DNA of 64,000 bases from Bacteroidales bacterium UBA2295 (GCA_002345825.1 DDWD01000206.1:1-64000), one strand, 5' to 3'; numbered from the stretch's first letter, positions 18,461-27,513 are shown. Numbers and translations are program-made. The notes: generated by a model not told the origin, from the letters alone.

Positions 18461-18482
18461 TATCCTTGTAATACCATAACAT

Positions 18483-18959
18483 ATGAAACCTTTTATCATC
18501 ACCATAGCAGCAATTCTATTTAACCTTGTAGGCTACTCACAGTGCGACGATTATCACAACAAGGTAAGCTGTAGACCAAGCGCTCAAGAGGCTAAGGATA
18601 TGATCCTTTCAAGCCAATCGAAAAGTTCTTACCTGGAGGCCAATAAAACCTACAAGTTTCAGATGACCCTATTTGGTAATATGGACTACCGTATTATATT
18701 TTGTACCGAACGAAAGTTTTACCCAATACATTACGTTATTACCGAGAAAGACACAGGCATACCGCTTTACGACAATGAACCAGACGACTACGTAGAGTCG
18801 ATTGGAGTTTCTATTGAGAACACAACCATAGTTATTGTTGAGGTTACCCTGCTAGCCAAAGATGCCAAGTTTAAAGACCTTAGACAGAACAGGGCTTGTT
18901 TAGGGGTGCCAATTCTTTACCGTCGCATACCAAAATCGGGGTTTGCGGGCGAACTGTAG
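18483..18959 (+). CDS. Exported protein of unknown function
   Basis: This 158-residue protein has a Sec signal peptide (MKPFIITIAAILFNLVGYSQ, cleavage near residue 20) and no lipobox. The mature part starts with two cysteines (CDDYHNKVSC) and has two more (FCTE; RACLG), which could form disulfides in the periplasm. The central part alternates in a beta-like pattern (YKFQMTLFGNMDYRIIF; IVIVEVTLLAK). It follows the lipoprotein gene by 22 bases. No family or function is recognised. Confidence 0.65.
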   Translation: MKPFIITIAAILFNLVGYSQCDDYHNKVSCRPSAQEAKDMILSSQSKSSYLEANKTYKFQMTLFGNMDYRIIFCTERKFYPIHYVITEKDTGIPLYDNEPDDYVESIGVSIENTTIVIVEVTLLAKDAKFKDLRQNRACLGVPILYRRIPKSGFAGEL

Positions 18960-19106
18960 CTGTGCAAAGGCAAGGATCTGAGGAGTGGCATGCCATTTGT
19001 GTAGTTGTGCTTGGTATTAATCAAAAGGAACCTTTGTCGTTTTTACCGCAGACCATTTTAAATAAATCTGCGAAAGAGACATTCAGGTAACCAAACTAGT
19101 ATACAA

Positions 19107-19694
19107 ATGGAAAAGAATATTGATTTTTTCAACATTAAGCACAACCAAATCGCTCCCAAAGAGGGAAGGGTACTTATTGCGGAACCCGGTTTAATGGATC
19201 AGTATTTTAAACGTTCGGTAATACTTATAGTAGAACACAACGAGGAAGGCACCGTGGGCTACGTTCTGAATAATCTTATCGACATAAATATTCAGGAGTT
19301 TATTCCCGATTTTCCAAGTTTCAAAGCTATAACATCAATTGGTGGACCGGTTAGCCCCAACAGCATACATTTCATTCACACGTTGGGGCACTTGGTGCCC
19401 AATACTACCGAAGTGGCTGAGGGGTTATTCTGGGGTGGAGATTTTGATGCCTTAAAAACTCTAGTTGATCAGGGGAAACTGACACCACGTCAGATAAAAT
19501 TCTTTGTTGGCTACTCGGGGTGGGGAAAAGATCAACTTACCAACGAGCTAAAAGAGAATAGCTGGGTAGTTTCGGAGTTGGATATGGTACAAATAATGGC
19601 AGGTAAAGATGATTTATGGAATAGAGTGGTTATGCAAATGGGGCCTAAATACAAACCCTGGACAATATACCCTCCTAACCCTTCGCTAAACTAA
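19107..19694 (+). CDS. YqgE/AlgH family protein (DUF179)
   Basis: The 195-residue protein matches the YqgE/AlgH family: GRVLIAEPGLMD near the start, RSVILIVEHNEEGTVGYVLNN, the central SIGGPVSPNSIHFIH, LFWGGDFDAL and FVGYSGWGKDQLTNE. The family is widespread and cytoplasmic; its biochemical role is unsettled, with only regulatory effects reported for AlgH. The gene is convergent with the class IV aminotransferase, and their 3' ends overlap by 4 bases. No good promoter match is seen in the 147 bases upstream. Confidence 0.9.
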   Translation: MEKNIDFFNIKHNQIAPKEGRVLIAEPGLMDQYFKRSVILIVEHNEEGTVGYVLNNLIDINIQEFIPDFPSFKAITSIGGPVSPNSIHFIHTLGHLVPNTTEVAEGLFWGGDFDALKTLVDQGKLTPRQIKFFVGYSGWGKDQLTNELKENSWVVSELDMVQIMAGKDDLWNRVVMQMGPKYKPWTIYPPNPSLN

Positions 19695-20548
19695 AGCCCA
19701 AACGTTTCTGCATTAAGCAATTCGCTTAGTTTTCGGCTAATCAGACCAAAATATCGTTTCTGGCGTAATCCCACAATCCACTTAATACCGCTTACTGCGT
19801 TTGTAAGGAATAGTTCCTCTGCATCTAACAATTGCTGAGGCTCAATGGTTGCATCAACATTAACATTATACCCATTCTTTTTGGCAAGGTCAATTACAAC
19901 TTGCCGCATAGTTCCTGCCACGCACCCCTCGCTTAGTGATGGTGTTATAATTTCGCCTCCCAATACTAAGAAAAGATTCGACGATATGGCCTCAGTAATC
20001 CTATTCTGGTCATTAATCAAAAGGCAATCGTCAACCCCCAACTGCTGTTTATTTAGCCCTGCCATAACATAAAGCATAGCATTGCAACTTTTTAACGACG
20101 ATAGCGAGTTGATTGGCTTACGAATATCGGTGTAAAGATCCACCACCAATCCCTTTACGTTTAATGGGTAAAAATCTTCTGGCAAAGGTGAGGCAACCAT
20201 CATCAACCCCAAAGAATTATCGCGGGGAGCATACAAACCTCCCTGATTTCGGTAAAATGATAGGCGAACCCTAGCGCTCCCAAAAATTCGATTCTTATTC
20301 AAAAGTCGGGCAATCTCCTTGCTAACAAAATCTAGATTAAAGAAAGGGGGTAGCTGCATCCTCAGCAGCTGAGTACTCTTTGCAATGCGAGCCACATGGT
20401 AATTCAAATGCTTTGCCTCCGTACCGTAGGCATGAATGGTTTCGAAAAATCCATCGCCATACAGAAATGCCCGGTTTTCTGCAGTAACTACAGGTTGATC
20501 GGTTCGCATAAAATCGCCATTATGCCACACGTATTGTCTTCTATCCAT
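19691..20548 (-). CDS. Class IV PLP aminotransferase (PabC/IlvE type)
   Basis: I chose the ATG at 20548 (MDRRQYVWHNGDFM); a TTG at 20554 would add two residues. The ~285-residue fold-IV PLP enzyme shows GDGFFETIHAYG near the N-terminus and the PLP lysine in SLKSCNAMLYVMAG. It also has the ITEAISSNLFLV segment and GTMRQVVIDLAK. These fit 4-amino-4-deoxychorismate lyase (folate synthesis) or a branched-chain aminotransferase relative; the sequence alone does not decide. It is the last gene of a five-gene minus-strand run, 11 bases after the Nudix gene. Confidence 0.82.
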   Translation of the reverse strand: MDRRQYVWHNGDFMRTDQPVVTAENRAFLYGDGFFETIHAYGTEAKHLNYHVARIAKSTQLLRMQLPPFFNLDFVSKEIARLLNKNRIFGSARVRLSFYRNQGGLYAPRDNSLGLMMVASPLPEDFYPLNVKGLVVDLYTDIRKPINSLSSLKSCNAMLYVMAGLNKQQLGVDDCLLINDQNRITEAISSNLFLVLGGEIITPSLSEGCVAGTMRQVVIDLAKKNGYNVNVDATIEPQQLLDAEELFLTNAVSGIKWIVGLRQKRYFGLISRKLSELLNAETFGL

Positions 20549-20559
20549 TGGCAAAGGTT

Positions 20560-20991
20560 TTACACATCTAACTGCATCAAATCAATAACCCTCTGCATTA
20601 GTATGGGCTGTATGGTTCCGTGAGTCAACTTATTGGGAATGCTATTGGCAAACTTAACCTCTTGAATCTCAAAATTGGGTAACGCTTCAAACTCAACAAC
20701 TTGGGCGTAAAATAGTCTGTTATAGCTTTGCTTTCCATTGCTATTGATGGTAAAGTCGCAAACAGGGGTTAAGCTATAGTTTTGGGCACCGGTCTCCTCC
20801 CACAATTCACGCTGGGCAGCTTCCTCGGGCGTTTCGCCTTTTTCAACATGCCCTCCGGGCACCTCCCAGGTTAGTACGTTATGCTTTCGCACCCATACCC
20901 ACTGGTTATTATGGCGTGTAACTATAACAACATAGTTAAAAATATCCTTAGTACTGTCGATGCTGAAAAAGTTTATGTTGTATTCTACCAT
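20560..20991 (-). CDS. Nudix hydrolase
   Basis: This 143-residue protein contains a complete Nudix box, G-x5-E-x7-RELWEETGA (in GHVEKGETPEEAAQRELW), which binds Mg2+ and hydrolyses a nucleoside diphosphate linked to another group. The start overlaps the end of the rhomboid gene by 7 bases, which suggests translational coupling. The substrate cannot be inferred; in this operon it could be a nucleotide or a dihydroneopterin-type compound, if the next gene is PabC. Confidence 0.88.
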   Translation of the reverse strand: MVEYNINFFSIDSTKDIFNYVVIVTRHNNQWVWVRKHNVLTWEVPGGHVEKGETPEEAAQRELWEETGAQNYSLTPVCDFTINSNGKQSYNRLFYAQVVEFEALPNFEIQEVKFANSIPNKLTHGTIQPILMQRVIDLMQLDV

Positions 20992-21602
20992 AATCCTAGC
21001 TGATTTAGGAAGATCTTAAAAAGCTTCGGATCTAGCAACAACGGATAAATAAATCCAAATACGGCACCAATAAAATGGGCGTCATGGTTTATGTTATCGC
21101 TTGACTTCTTGCTCATGTAGTGTGAGTATATCAAGTAAGCAACGCCAAAAATTATTGCTGGGATGGGCAGAATGCCCATGATGTAAAGGTTGTCGAGTGG
21201 CCGAAAAAAAATACTTGTAAAAACCACAGCCGAAACTGCGCCCGATGCTCCCACAGCCTGATAGTAGTAATTATCCTTATGCTTCTTCAAAGTGGTTAGG
21301 CAACTTATAATTACCGCACCAATGTAGAGGGTAATAAAATGTAAATTTGCATTGCCAATTATGCTACTTGCCTCAAGCTGCTTAAACATTGACTCAACAG
21401 CCAAACCAAACGACAGAAAAACGATCATGTTGATAAGCAGGTGCATAAAATCGGCATGCACCAATGCATGGCTTAGTATCCTATACCACTGCTTGCTGTG
21501 AATAATTTGATACGGGCTAAGCAAGATATTACTCATCAACCCCTTGTTGCTCAATGCCAAAAAAGAAATAATACCTGTAATTGCAATAATTATATAAGTC
21601 AT
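20985..21602 (-). CDS. Rhomboid-family intramembrane protein
   Basis: The 205-residue protein has about six hydrophobic segments. The rhomboid catalytic dyad is present: S120 in VGASGAVSAVVF and H176 in HDAHFIGAVFGF. The HALVHADFMHLLINM segment corresponds to the conserved His/Asn helix of the family. It should be a serine protease cutting transmembrane substrates in the inner membrane; the substrates are unknown. It lies in the amn-holA operon, 22 bases after holA. Confidence 0.88.
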   Translation of the reverse strand: MTYIIIAITGIISFLALSNKGLMSNILLSPYQIIHSKQWYRILSHALVHADFMHLLINMIVFLSFGLAVESMFKQLEASSIIGNANLHFITLYIGAVIISCLTTLKKHKDNYYYQAVGASGAVSAVVFTSIFFRPLDNLYIMGILPIPAIIFGVAYLIYSHYMSKKSSDNINHDAHFIGAVFGFIYPLLLDPKLFKIFLNQLGLW

Positions 21603-21624
21603 AGAAACATTTTAGCAATTTATG

Positions 21625-22662
21625 CTAGTGCATTATTTTAAACACTAACTCCTTGAGGAGTTCTCCCCCATCCACATTATCGTTATTAACCCCTTTGGAG
21701 CGAAGGTCGTATTCGCGAAGAAGTTCGAAAATATGAACGCACTTTCGAGGGCTGTATATTCTTGAAGCCCTGAGATAGTCTGATACGAAAAATGGGTTAA
21801 CTCCCAATTCAACGGCAAGGGTGCGTTCCGATTTATCTTTAATAAAATGGCACTTGAAAACCTTACTGAAATACTGATATATTGCCATTGTGCTTAGAAC
21901 CATAGGGTTGGAACTGGGGTTTTTGGCAAAATAATCAGCAATCCTATTGACTTTAAGCACATCTCGAACCCCAAGGGCATTGGTTAGCTCAAACCTATTA
22001 AAATCTTTGCTGATACCAATATTCTGCTCAATGTGATCAGTGGTGATTTTAGTTTGCCCGCTTGGCAGGGTGATAATCAGCTTTTCGAGCTCATGAGCAA
22101 CCTTGCTCAGGTCGTTTCCCAGGTAATCCTTTAACAATTCCGACGATGTGGGCGAAATGGTTAAGCCCTTTTGACTTAGAAATTCGGCAATCCATGCTGG
22201 AACCTGATTGTCGTAAAGCCTCTTACTCTCGAAATAAACCCCAACCTTACCAGCCAGGGTAAAAAGTTTTTTGACTGCTGCTGTGGGTTTTGCACCGGGC
22301 ACCAACTTATGGCAAATAACCAGAATGGTTGATTTTTGAGGAGCCTTAAGGTAAACCTCCAGCTCTTCGAGCTTTTTAATCTGCTGTGCCTCCCTAACTA
22401 TTACAACCTGCTGATTCGCCATCATCGGGAACCGACGTGATGTTTCAATGATAGAGCTTACAACAACATCTTTTCCGTAGATTACGATTTGGTTGAATGC
22501 CCTTTCAGACTCGCTCAGCACATTCTCCGCAATAAAATCCGAGATCAAATCAATATAGTAGTGCTCGTCACCGGAAAGTATGTAAACCGGTTTGTAAATT
22601 TTTTTTCTGAGCTCATTTATTATCTCAGCTGATGTGTCGACAATGGTTTTGCGTTTAGCCAT
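21625..22662 (-). CDS. holA: DNA polymerase III delta subunit
   Basis: The 345-residue protein matches HolA. YILSGDEHYYIDLISDFI opens the AAA+-like fold and is the usual start of the family. VVIVREAQQIKKLEELEVYL, TILVICHK and VAHELEKLIITL follow. The C-terminal collar domain is helical (NPMVLSTMAIYQYF...; YSPRKCVHIFELLREYDL). Delta opens the beta clamp in the clamp-loader complex at the replication fork. It is second in a minus-strand operon, 11 bases after the AMP nucleosidase gene. Confidence 0.92.
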   Translation of the reverse strand: MAKRKTIVDTSAEIINELRKKIYKPVYILSGDEHYYIDLISDFIAENVLSESERAFNQIVIYGKDVVVSSIIETSRRFPMMANQQVVIVREAQQIKKLEELEVYLKAPQKSTILVICHKLVPGAKPTAAVKKLFTLAGKVGVYFESKRLYDNQVPAWIAEFLSQKGLTISPTSSELLKDYLGNDLSKVAHELEKLIITLPSGQTKITTDHIEQNIGISKDFNRFELTNALGVRDVLKVNRIADYFAKNPSSNPMVLSTMAIYQYFSKVFKCHFIKDKSERTLAVELGVNPFFVSDYLRASRIYSPRKCVHIFELLREYDLRSKGVNNDNVDGGELLKELVFKIMH

Positions 22663-22673
22663 TAAAATGTATT

Positions 22674-23444
22674 TTAAAACCTAAGATGTTTCACCGATTT
22701 ACCATTATTCTTCAGTTCATGTAGCGACTCTATGCCAATCTTAATATGATCATCAACAAATAGATTTGTAATAATTTTATCACTCTCCGAGGTTTTCACA
22801 CCGGTTGATATCATGGGTTGATCCGAAACCAGAAGCAGAGCTCCTACAGGAATTTCATTGGCAAAGCCCACGGTAAAAATGGTGGCTGTTTCCATATCAA
22901 TGGCCATTGCCCTTATGGTACGCAAGTACTCCTTAAACTCATCGTCATACTCCCAAACCCTTCGGTTTGTGGTTATTACTGTTCCTGTCCAGTAATCGCG
23001 ATTGTTGTTACGAATGGTGGTTGACACAGCACGCTGTAGGTTAAAGGCTGGTAATGCTGGAACTTCGGGTGGAAAATAGTCGTTTGAGGTTCCCTCATGA
23101 CGAATAGCAGCTATGGGCAAAATCAGATCGCCTAGCTGGCTTTTCTTTTTGAGCCCCCCACATTTCCCAAGGAACAGAACCGCTTTGGGCATTACTGCGC
23201 TTAGCAAATCCATTATGGTAGCGGCATTGGGGCTTCCCATTCCAAAGTCAATCATTGTAATTCCATCAGCTGTAGCGCATGGCATATTAACCTGGGGATC
23301 AACAATACTGGTATTATGATATTCGGCAAAATAATCGAGATAACTCCTAAAATTAGTTAGCAGTATGTGTGTTCCAAAATCTTCTAATTTTTGCCCTGTA
23401 TAGCGTAGTAGCCAATCCTTTACAATCTCTTCTTTCGTTATCAT
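22674..23444 (-). CDS. amn: AMP nucleosidase (short form)
   Basis: This 256-residue protein is a phosphorylase/nucleosidase-fold enzyme. It has MIDFGMGSPNAATIMDLL, FLGKCGGLKKKSQLGDLILP, the AIRHEGTSNDYFPPE substrate loop and the AIDMETATIF motif that contacts the ribose. The match is to AMP nucleosidase, which splits AMP into adenine and ribose 5-phosphate. The protein is the catalytic domain only, without the N-terminal allosteric domain of the E. coli enzyme, as is common in Bacteroidota. It is first in the five-gene operon. Confidence 0.9.
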   Translation of the reverse strand: MITKEEIVKDWLLRYTGQKLEDFGTHILLTNFRSYLDYFAEYHNTSIVDPQVNMPCATADGITMIDFGMGSPNAATIMDLLSAVMPKAVLFLGKCGGLKKKSQLGDLILPIAAIRHEGTSNDYFPPEVPALPAFNLQRAVSTTIRNNNRDYWTGTVITTNRRVWEYDDEFKEYLRTIRAMAIDMETATIFTVGFANEIPVGALLLVSDQPMISTGVKTSESDKIITNLFVDDHIKIGIESLHELKNNGKSVKHLRF

Positions 23445-23594
23445 ATGCTTATGTGTTTGTTTTTATCATACTCCAAGTACCATTAATGGCAAGATTGAAC
23501 AAAAATACAACTTTTTTTGCCCTTACATAAACTTGCAGCCGTTTCCTTTTGCGGTGTACCCATCTTTTGCAATCTTTGCATCAAACAAACAATT

Positions 23595-24059
23595 GTGCAA
23601 ACCCAGCTGAATCTACCTCATTTTGAGATAAAAACCCGTACCGTGGGTACCCAAACCCAGGTATTTGACCCCATTCGAAAAAAATTTGTGGTATTAACCC
23701 CCGAAGAGTGGGTTCGTCAGCATTTTATAAATTACCTGATTACGGCAAAGGGATATCCGGCTGGATTAATATCGGTTGAAATGCCCGTTACAATAAACGG
23801 TATGCAACAACGGGCCGATATTGTTGTTTTTAATCGCCAAGCCCAACCCATTTTGGTGGTTGAATGTAAGGCACCAAATGTTACACTTACCAATGCTACC
23901 TACACCCAAGCTGCGCGTTACAACCTCACTCTTAAGGCTCATATACTTGTAGTTAGCAATGGCACATCGCACTTCTGCAGCAAAATTGATTTGGATAGGA
24001 AAACTTTTGCACCGCTAAATGAGGTGCCCCATTTTGGAGAGCTGGACAAATTGGACTAG
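23595..24059 (+). CDS. HsdR_N-like PD-(D/E)xK protein
   Basis: No ATG fits; I chose the GTG at 23595 (VQTQLNLPHFEIKTR), giving 154 residues. The frame is open to a TTG at 23517. The protein resembles the N-terminal nuclease domain of type I restriction subunit R: VFDPIRKKFVVLTPEEWVRQHFI, then D in RADIVVF, then VVECKAP, giving the D-x(n)-E-x-K metal-binding pattern of this nuclease fold. No methylase, specificity or helicase gene is nearby, so it is not part of an intact restriction system. It is divergent from the amn-holA operon, an arrangement I recall as common in Bacteroidota. Confidence 0.75.
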   Translation: MQTQLNLPHFEIKTRTVGTQTQVFDPIRKKFVVLTPEEWVRQHFINYLITAKGYPAGLISVEMPVTINGMQQRADIVVFNRQAQPILVVECKAPNVTLTNATYTQAARYNLTLKAHILVVSNGTSHFCSKIDLDRKTFAPLNEVPHFGELDKLD

Positions 24060-24622
24060 CTAGGTGTGATGCTATGTAAAGGATTTATTAGCTGAAGCAT
24101 CACCTCATCTTTCCATCCATCAATCCCTTTTATCCACTCTTGCCTAACACCTACACGCTCAAAACCAGCATTTTGGAATAGCTGAAAACTCGCAGTGTTA
24201 TCGGCAGTAATATTGCAATACAGCTGATGAAGCTGAAGCGTTTCGAATGAATATCGAATCAGCAGCTTTAGTGCTTCAGTGGCATACCCTTTTTGCCGAT
24301 ACTCCTTATTGGCAATTAGAATTCCAATACCAGCTCTTTGGTGAAACGGATCGAAATCGAAAAGGTCGATTAGCCCAACAGGCACCATCATAAGCGAACT
24401 TTGGGTTTTGGCCTCGATGACTAATCGCAGCTGTTTAGTCTCCCAAATATCGAGGTGAGATGTTTCTATATATTTCTTTAGCACATATCGCGAAAATGGA
24501 GTAACCGTATTGCTGGCTTTCCAAATCTCCATATTGTTTTCCCATGCGTACAACAAATCGACATCGGCAGGTTCGGGAGCCCGTAACTTTACGAGGTTAT
24601 TCTCTAGTGTGTTTGGGGACAT
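24056..24622 (-). CDS. GNAT family N-acetyltransferase (RimJ/RimL type)
   Basis: I chose the ATG at 24622 (MSPNTLENNLVKLRAPEPAD); a GTG lies two codons upstream. The 188-residue protein shows the GNAT order: VKLRAPEPADVDLLYAWEN, GLIDLFDFDPFHQRAGIGILI, the acetyl-CoA loop KEYRQKGYATEALKLL and QLYCNITADNTASFQLFQNAGF. Family members acetylate protein N-termini, aminoglycosides or small amines; the substrate is unknown. Its 3' end overlaps that of the convergent HsdR_N-like gene by 4 bases. CAAAGTTA at 24639-24646 (TAACTTTG on this strand) may be its -7 element, though no matching -33 is seen. Confidence 0.88.
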   Translation of the reverse strand: MSPNTLENNLVKLRAPEPADVDLLYAWENNMEIWKASNTVTPFSRYVLKKYIETSHLDIWETKQLRLVIEAKTQSSLMMVPVGLIDLFDFDPFHQRAGIGILIANKEYRQKGYATEALKLLIRYSFETLQLHQLYCNITADNTASFQLFQNAGFERVGVRQEWIKGIDGWKDEVMLQLINPLHSITPS

Positions 24623-24804
24623 AAGCACTTGTTTGCCCCAAAGTTACCTATTTTTAGAGGATATTTTAAACGGAGAGCACCTAAATTGACTGACGTATGG
24701 CAAATTGGGAGTAAAAAAATTGAATTAAATTTCTACCACTAACAAGTTGATTGCAGCGCAAAAGATTAGCTTAAGGTACAATTATCTTTTGTAGTCAAAC
24801 CTCC

Positions 24805-27066
24805 TTACCTAATCAGCATTTTCAAATCTTCCTCTCCTACAATCGAGGCCTCAGGAAACCCATTATCAATGGCATAGTTCAATGCGGCCAATGCCTCCGA
24901 TTTGTGATTAAACTGCCCCAAAGCGTAAGCAAAACTATTCTGTCGGCCGGTAAGGCGATAGCTCTCAAGCCCCGAACGAGAATTGATTACTTGGAGCTTC
25001 TCGCTATCAACATTGGTATTTAAAGGGGCCAGAAGAATGGTGTAATTTTGAATTTTAACCTTAAGATGCTCAGGCACATCTAGTTCATCTACAATATCCA
25101 CATCGCCTGTAGCATTGATAACTCGAATTGATGCCCTACGATTTAGCTGACGACCAGCGGGATTATCGGACCCATCTGATTTTGTATTCTGAGCGATGCT
25201 CTCCAGCGAGCTGGCTCCGCGGGCGCTAAACCTTTCGGCTGAAATACCCTTTTGGGTAAGATAATCAATAACAGAGTTGGCTCTGCGTAGCGATAGTTTT
25301 TTGTTATACCTCATAGAACCTTTACTGTCGGTATGTCCGCAAACCTCAACCTCAACGCTTGTATTCTGGTGTAAAAACGCATACAACTTTTCTAACTCCC
25401 TAACTGCCTCATCCGAAAGGGTATCGCTATCAAAACCAAAGAGTACACTGCGTATGGCTAAGTATTTTCCTTCCTCCACCTCGGTGGGCTTTAACTTTAT
25501 ACTCACATTGAAACTAGATTCGGAAAATGTTTTGGGTATTGCAATGGGTAGGGTTTCGGACACATAGCCAACACCTTGTGCCACGATGCGGTATTCGCCA
25601 GGTGAAACATCAAAGTAAAATTGCCCATCGATATCCTGCGGAGTAGTGCATATAATGGTATCCTTGGTCTTTGCATTGATCAAACTTACGGAAAAAAGAT
25701 CCCCCTGCACCTCGTAATTGTTGGCTAGCTGCAATTCACCTTTTACTGTAACCTTATCAACATTCACCTCATCTATGAGAGAAACAAGATAGAGGTTGCT
25801 AATATTTGGTTTTCCACGCTCTACCTGCGAAACAATCCCTTTGTTCTCATCAAGTGGATAGTACCACATATCATCGTCGGGTGTGCTTATTGGATAACCT
25901 AAATTGATTGGCGACGACCATTCTCCGTCGTCAAGCAACTGAGAATAAAACACATCGTAACCACCTAGCGTATTGTGGCCTTGTGATATAAAATACAGCT
26001 TACTACCATCGGTCGATAGATGGGGCGCTTCCTCATTGTGAGGCGTATTAATATCTTCGCCCAGATTTTGCGCTTCGCTCCACTCACCGCTGGACAAACG
26101 CTTACTTTGATAAAGATCAAGACCACCAAAGCCTCCTCTCCTATTGGATGAAAAAAACAGGGTTTCACCATTGGGTGAGACAGAGGCAAATGTCTCCCAA
26201 TGCCTCGAATTTATGGGCTTACCAATCTTTTTTGCCTTTTGCCATTGACCATCGACAAGGGTGCTGCTGTAAATATTACCCACCCCGCTATCATTTTTGA
26301 AAATAAATATTTCGGTTCCATCGTGATTTATTGATGTTGAGAATATTTCACCCTCGAGTCCAATATCCAGAGTTATATTCTTGGGGTTATGCCACTCGCC
26401 ATCGGTACCCATTTCGCTAATGTATATGGCATCGTAAAATTTTTCCTTAACTGTAAAAAGCAGGCATTTGGAGTCGCAAGAAATTGCTGCACCATAAACA
26501 AAAGCCTGATCTTTGCCCGTAACTACTAGAGTTCTCTGTAGGTTTTTTGATCGTTTCTTCATCTCGTTGGCCCGATGACAAGCCTGAACCTGCTGGTCGA
26601 TATAATCGAGATTGTAGACATCCTTACTATCTAGCATCCCCCTGAAAACTTCATATGCTGCAATAGCCTCGGGGAATTGCCCCTCGATACGATAGGCTTC
26701 GCCTAAATAAAAATAGGCATCCGGTGGGGCTCCAACCTCGCGATATGAACCCTCCTGGTATGATTGATTAATATTATCAACTGCTTTTAAAAGTGGCTCT
26801 ATAGCCATATGCTTTAGGCCCGGAATATTTAGATAGCATCGCCCAATACGGTAGCAAACATTTGCATTTTGTTGGTTTTCGTCTAACAGCTTTTGGTACA
26901 AGGGCAGAGCCTCTTGCATATCGTTGAAAAGAAAATAGTACTCAGCATCGGCAAAGGTAGTTCGATAATCGCTTTCCTGCGTTACACCAGCAAGCGGGAA
27001 GGAACTTAAGCCCCACATTAATAGCACAAAAAGGGCTGCGTTGGGTTTTAACACTGGATTGGTCAT
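24805..27066 (-). CDS. PorE-like envelope protein: TPR, PD40 propeller, CarboxypepD_reg, OmpA, SPOR-like
   Basis: This 753-residue protein has a signal peptide (~1-29, no lipobox) and TPR helices at ~30-165 (DAEYYFLFNDMQEALPLYQKLL; CYRIGRCYLNI). PD40 beta-propeller repeats lie at ~190-430 (SPNGETLFFSSNRRGGFGGLDLY). A carboxypeptidase regulatory-like beta domain spans ~440-525. An OmpA peptidoglycan-binding domain lies at ~530-655 (VCGHTDSKGS, SLRRANSVIDYL) and a SPOR-like end at ~675-753. The first four modules match the architecture of PorE of the type IX secretion apparatus, but PorE is a lipoprotein and this one is not. Many Bacteroidota carry several paralogs, so a T9SS role is not assured. 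It should sit in the periplasm, bound to peptidoglycan. Confidence 0.85.
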   Translation of the reverse strand: MTNPVLKPNAALFVLLMWGLSSFPLAGVTQESDYRTTFADAEYYFLFNDMQEALPLYQKLLDENQQNANVCYRIGRCYLNIPGLKHMAIEPLLKAVDNINQSYQEGSYREVGAPPDAYFYLGEAYRIEGQFPEAIAAYEVFRGMLDSKDVYNLDYIDQQVQACHRANEMKKRSKNLQRTLVVTGKDQAFVYGAAISCDSKCLLFTVKEKFYDAIYISEMGTDGEWHNPKNITLDIGLEGEIFSTSINHDGTEIFIFKNDSGVGNIYSSTLVDGQWQKAKKIGKPINSRHWETFASVSPNGETLFFSSNRRGGFGGLDLYQSKRLSSGEWSEAQNLGEDINTPHNEEAPHLSTDGSKLYFISQGHNTLGGYDVFYSQLLDDGEWSSPINLGYPISTPDDDMWYYPLDENKGIVSQVERGKPNISNLYLVSLIDEVNVDKVTVKGELQLANNYEVQGDLFSVSLINAKTKDTIICTTPQDIDGQFYFDVSPGEYRIVAQGVGYVSETLPIAIPKTFSESSFNVSIKLKPTEVEEGKYLAIRSVLFGFDSDTLSDEAVRELEKLYAFLHQNTSVEVEVCGHTDSKGSMRYNKKLSLRRANSVIDYLTQKGISAERFSARGASSLESIAQNTKSDGSDNPAGRQLNRRASIRVINATGDVDIVDELDVPEHLKVKIQNYTILLAPLNTNVDSEKLQVINSRSGLESYRLTGRQNSFAYALGQFNHKSEALAALNYAIDNGFPEASIVGEEDLKMLIR

Positions 27067-27157
27067 GGTTGGTTTTTTATTTAAACTGGGTCTTTTAGGG
27101 CTATATCTATAGGGTTAATAGGGCAATGCAATAACTTGCTGCTAAAACACTAAATAA

Positions 27158-27165
27158 CAAAGTTA
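27158..27165 (-). promoter_or_regulatory. Candidate -7 element for the 24805-27066 gene
   Basis: CAAAGTTA on the plus strand reads TAACTTTG on the minus strand, a perfect TAnnTTTG match 92 bases upstream of the start codon. No TTG is found at the usual -33 spacing, so this is tentative. The paralog at 27556-29940 has the same octamer 91 bases upstream of its start. Confidence 0.4.
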
Positions 27166-27276
27166 ATAATATAGCATATAGAAATGAAATATATACCTCT
27201 CACTTTTTCAACGCATTCAGTATATTTATCAACAAACTGTAAAACAGACCAATTTGTCTGGCATATAGCCTATTTA

Positions 27277-27310
27277 GAAAAAGGCCGAGATTTTACTCTC
27301 GGCCTTTTTC
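27277..27310. terminator. Strong bidirectional-looking hairpin
   Basis: GAAAAAGGCCGAGA (27277-27290) and TCTCGGCCTTTTTC (27297-27310) form a perfect 14-bp stem with a 6-base loop; the arms begin and end with A and T runs. It lies downstream of the 27556-29940 gene on the minus strand, and its T-run works in either direction. This fits the terminator for that gene, ahead of the next minus-strand gene. Confidence 0.8.
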
Positions 27311-27395
27311 TATTTATCATTATCTATCACTGGTGTTCGGTAAAATTTTATTGTGATCTCGAAATGTTGATAAATAAGATGCATAACTAATTTTT

Positions 27396-27513
27396 GCCCC
27401 CGTGGGGGGCTAATAACGATAAAAAATGATAGTCAAAAACTATCGCACCCCAGCTGGGGTGCAATATCTTCATAATCAATCTATCGTCTATCGTTATCTT
27501 GCTCCTCTGGAGC
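27396..27513. repeat. Cluster of GC-rich short palindromes
   Basis: Three palindromes lie in this AT-rich gap: GCCCCCGTGGGGGGC (27396-27410), the perfect 18-mer GCACCCCAGCTGGGGTGC (27445-27462) and GCTCCTCTGGAGC (27501-27513). AT-rich spacers with related words (AACGATA, AATATCTT, TATCGTTAT) separate them, and a GATAGT/ACTATC hairpin (27428-27444) precedes the second. The pattern resembles interspersed intergenic palindromes found in many Bacteroidota genomes. The rest of the 489-bp gap (27067-27555) holds only the hairpin at 27277 and the candidate promoter. Confidence 0.65.

Noticed and set aside
23595..24059. Restriction-modification system
   Set aside because: Only an HsdR N-terminal-like domain is present; no helicase, methylase or specificity gene is nearby.
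24759..24791. 8-bp inverted repeat downstream of the OmpA-type gene
   Set aside because: It has a 17-base loop, an AT-rich stem and no T-run in the direction of transcription.
27184..27390. Open frame of 68 codons on the plus strand
   Set aside because: It runs straight through the perfect 14-bp terminator hairpin at 27277-27310, has no recognisable motif and no start signal.
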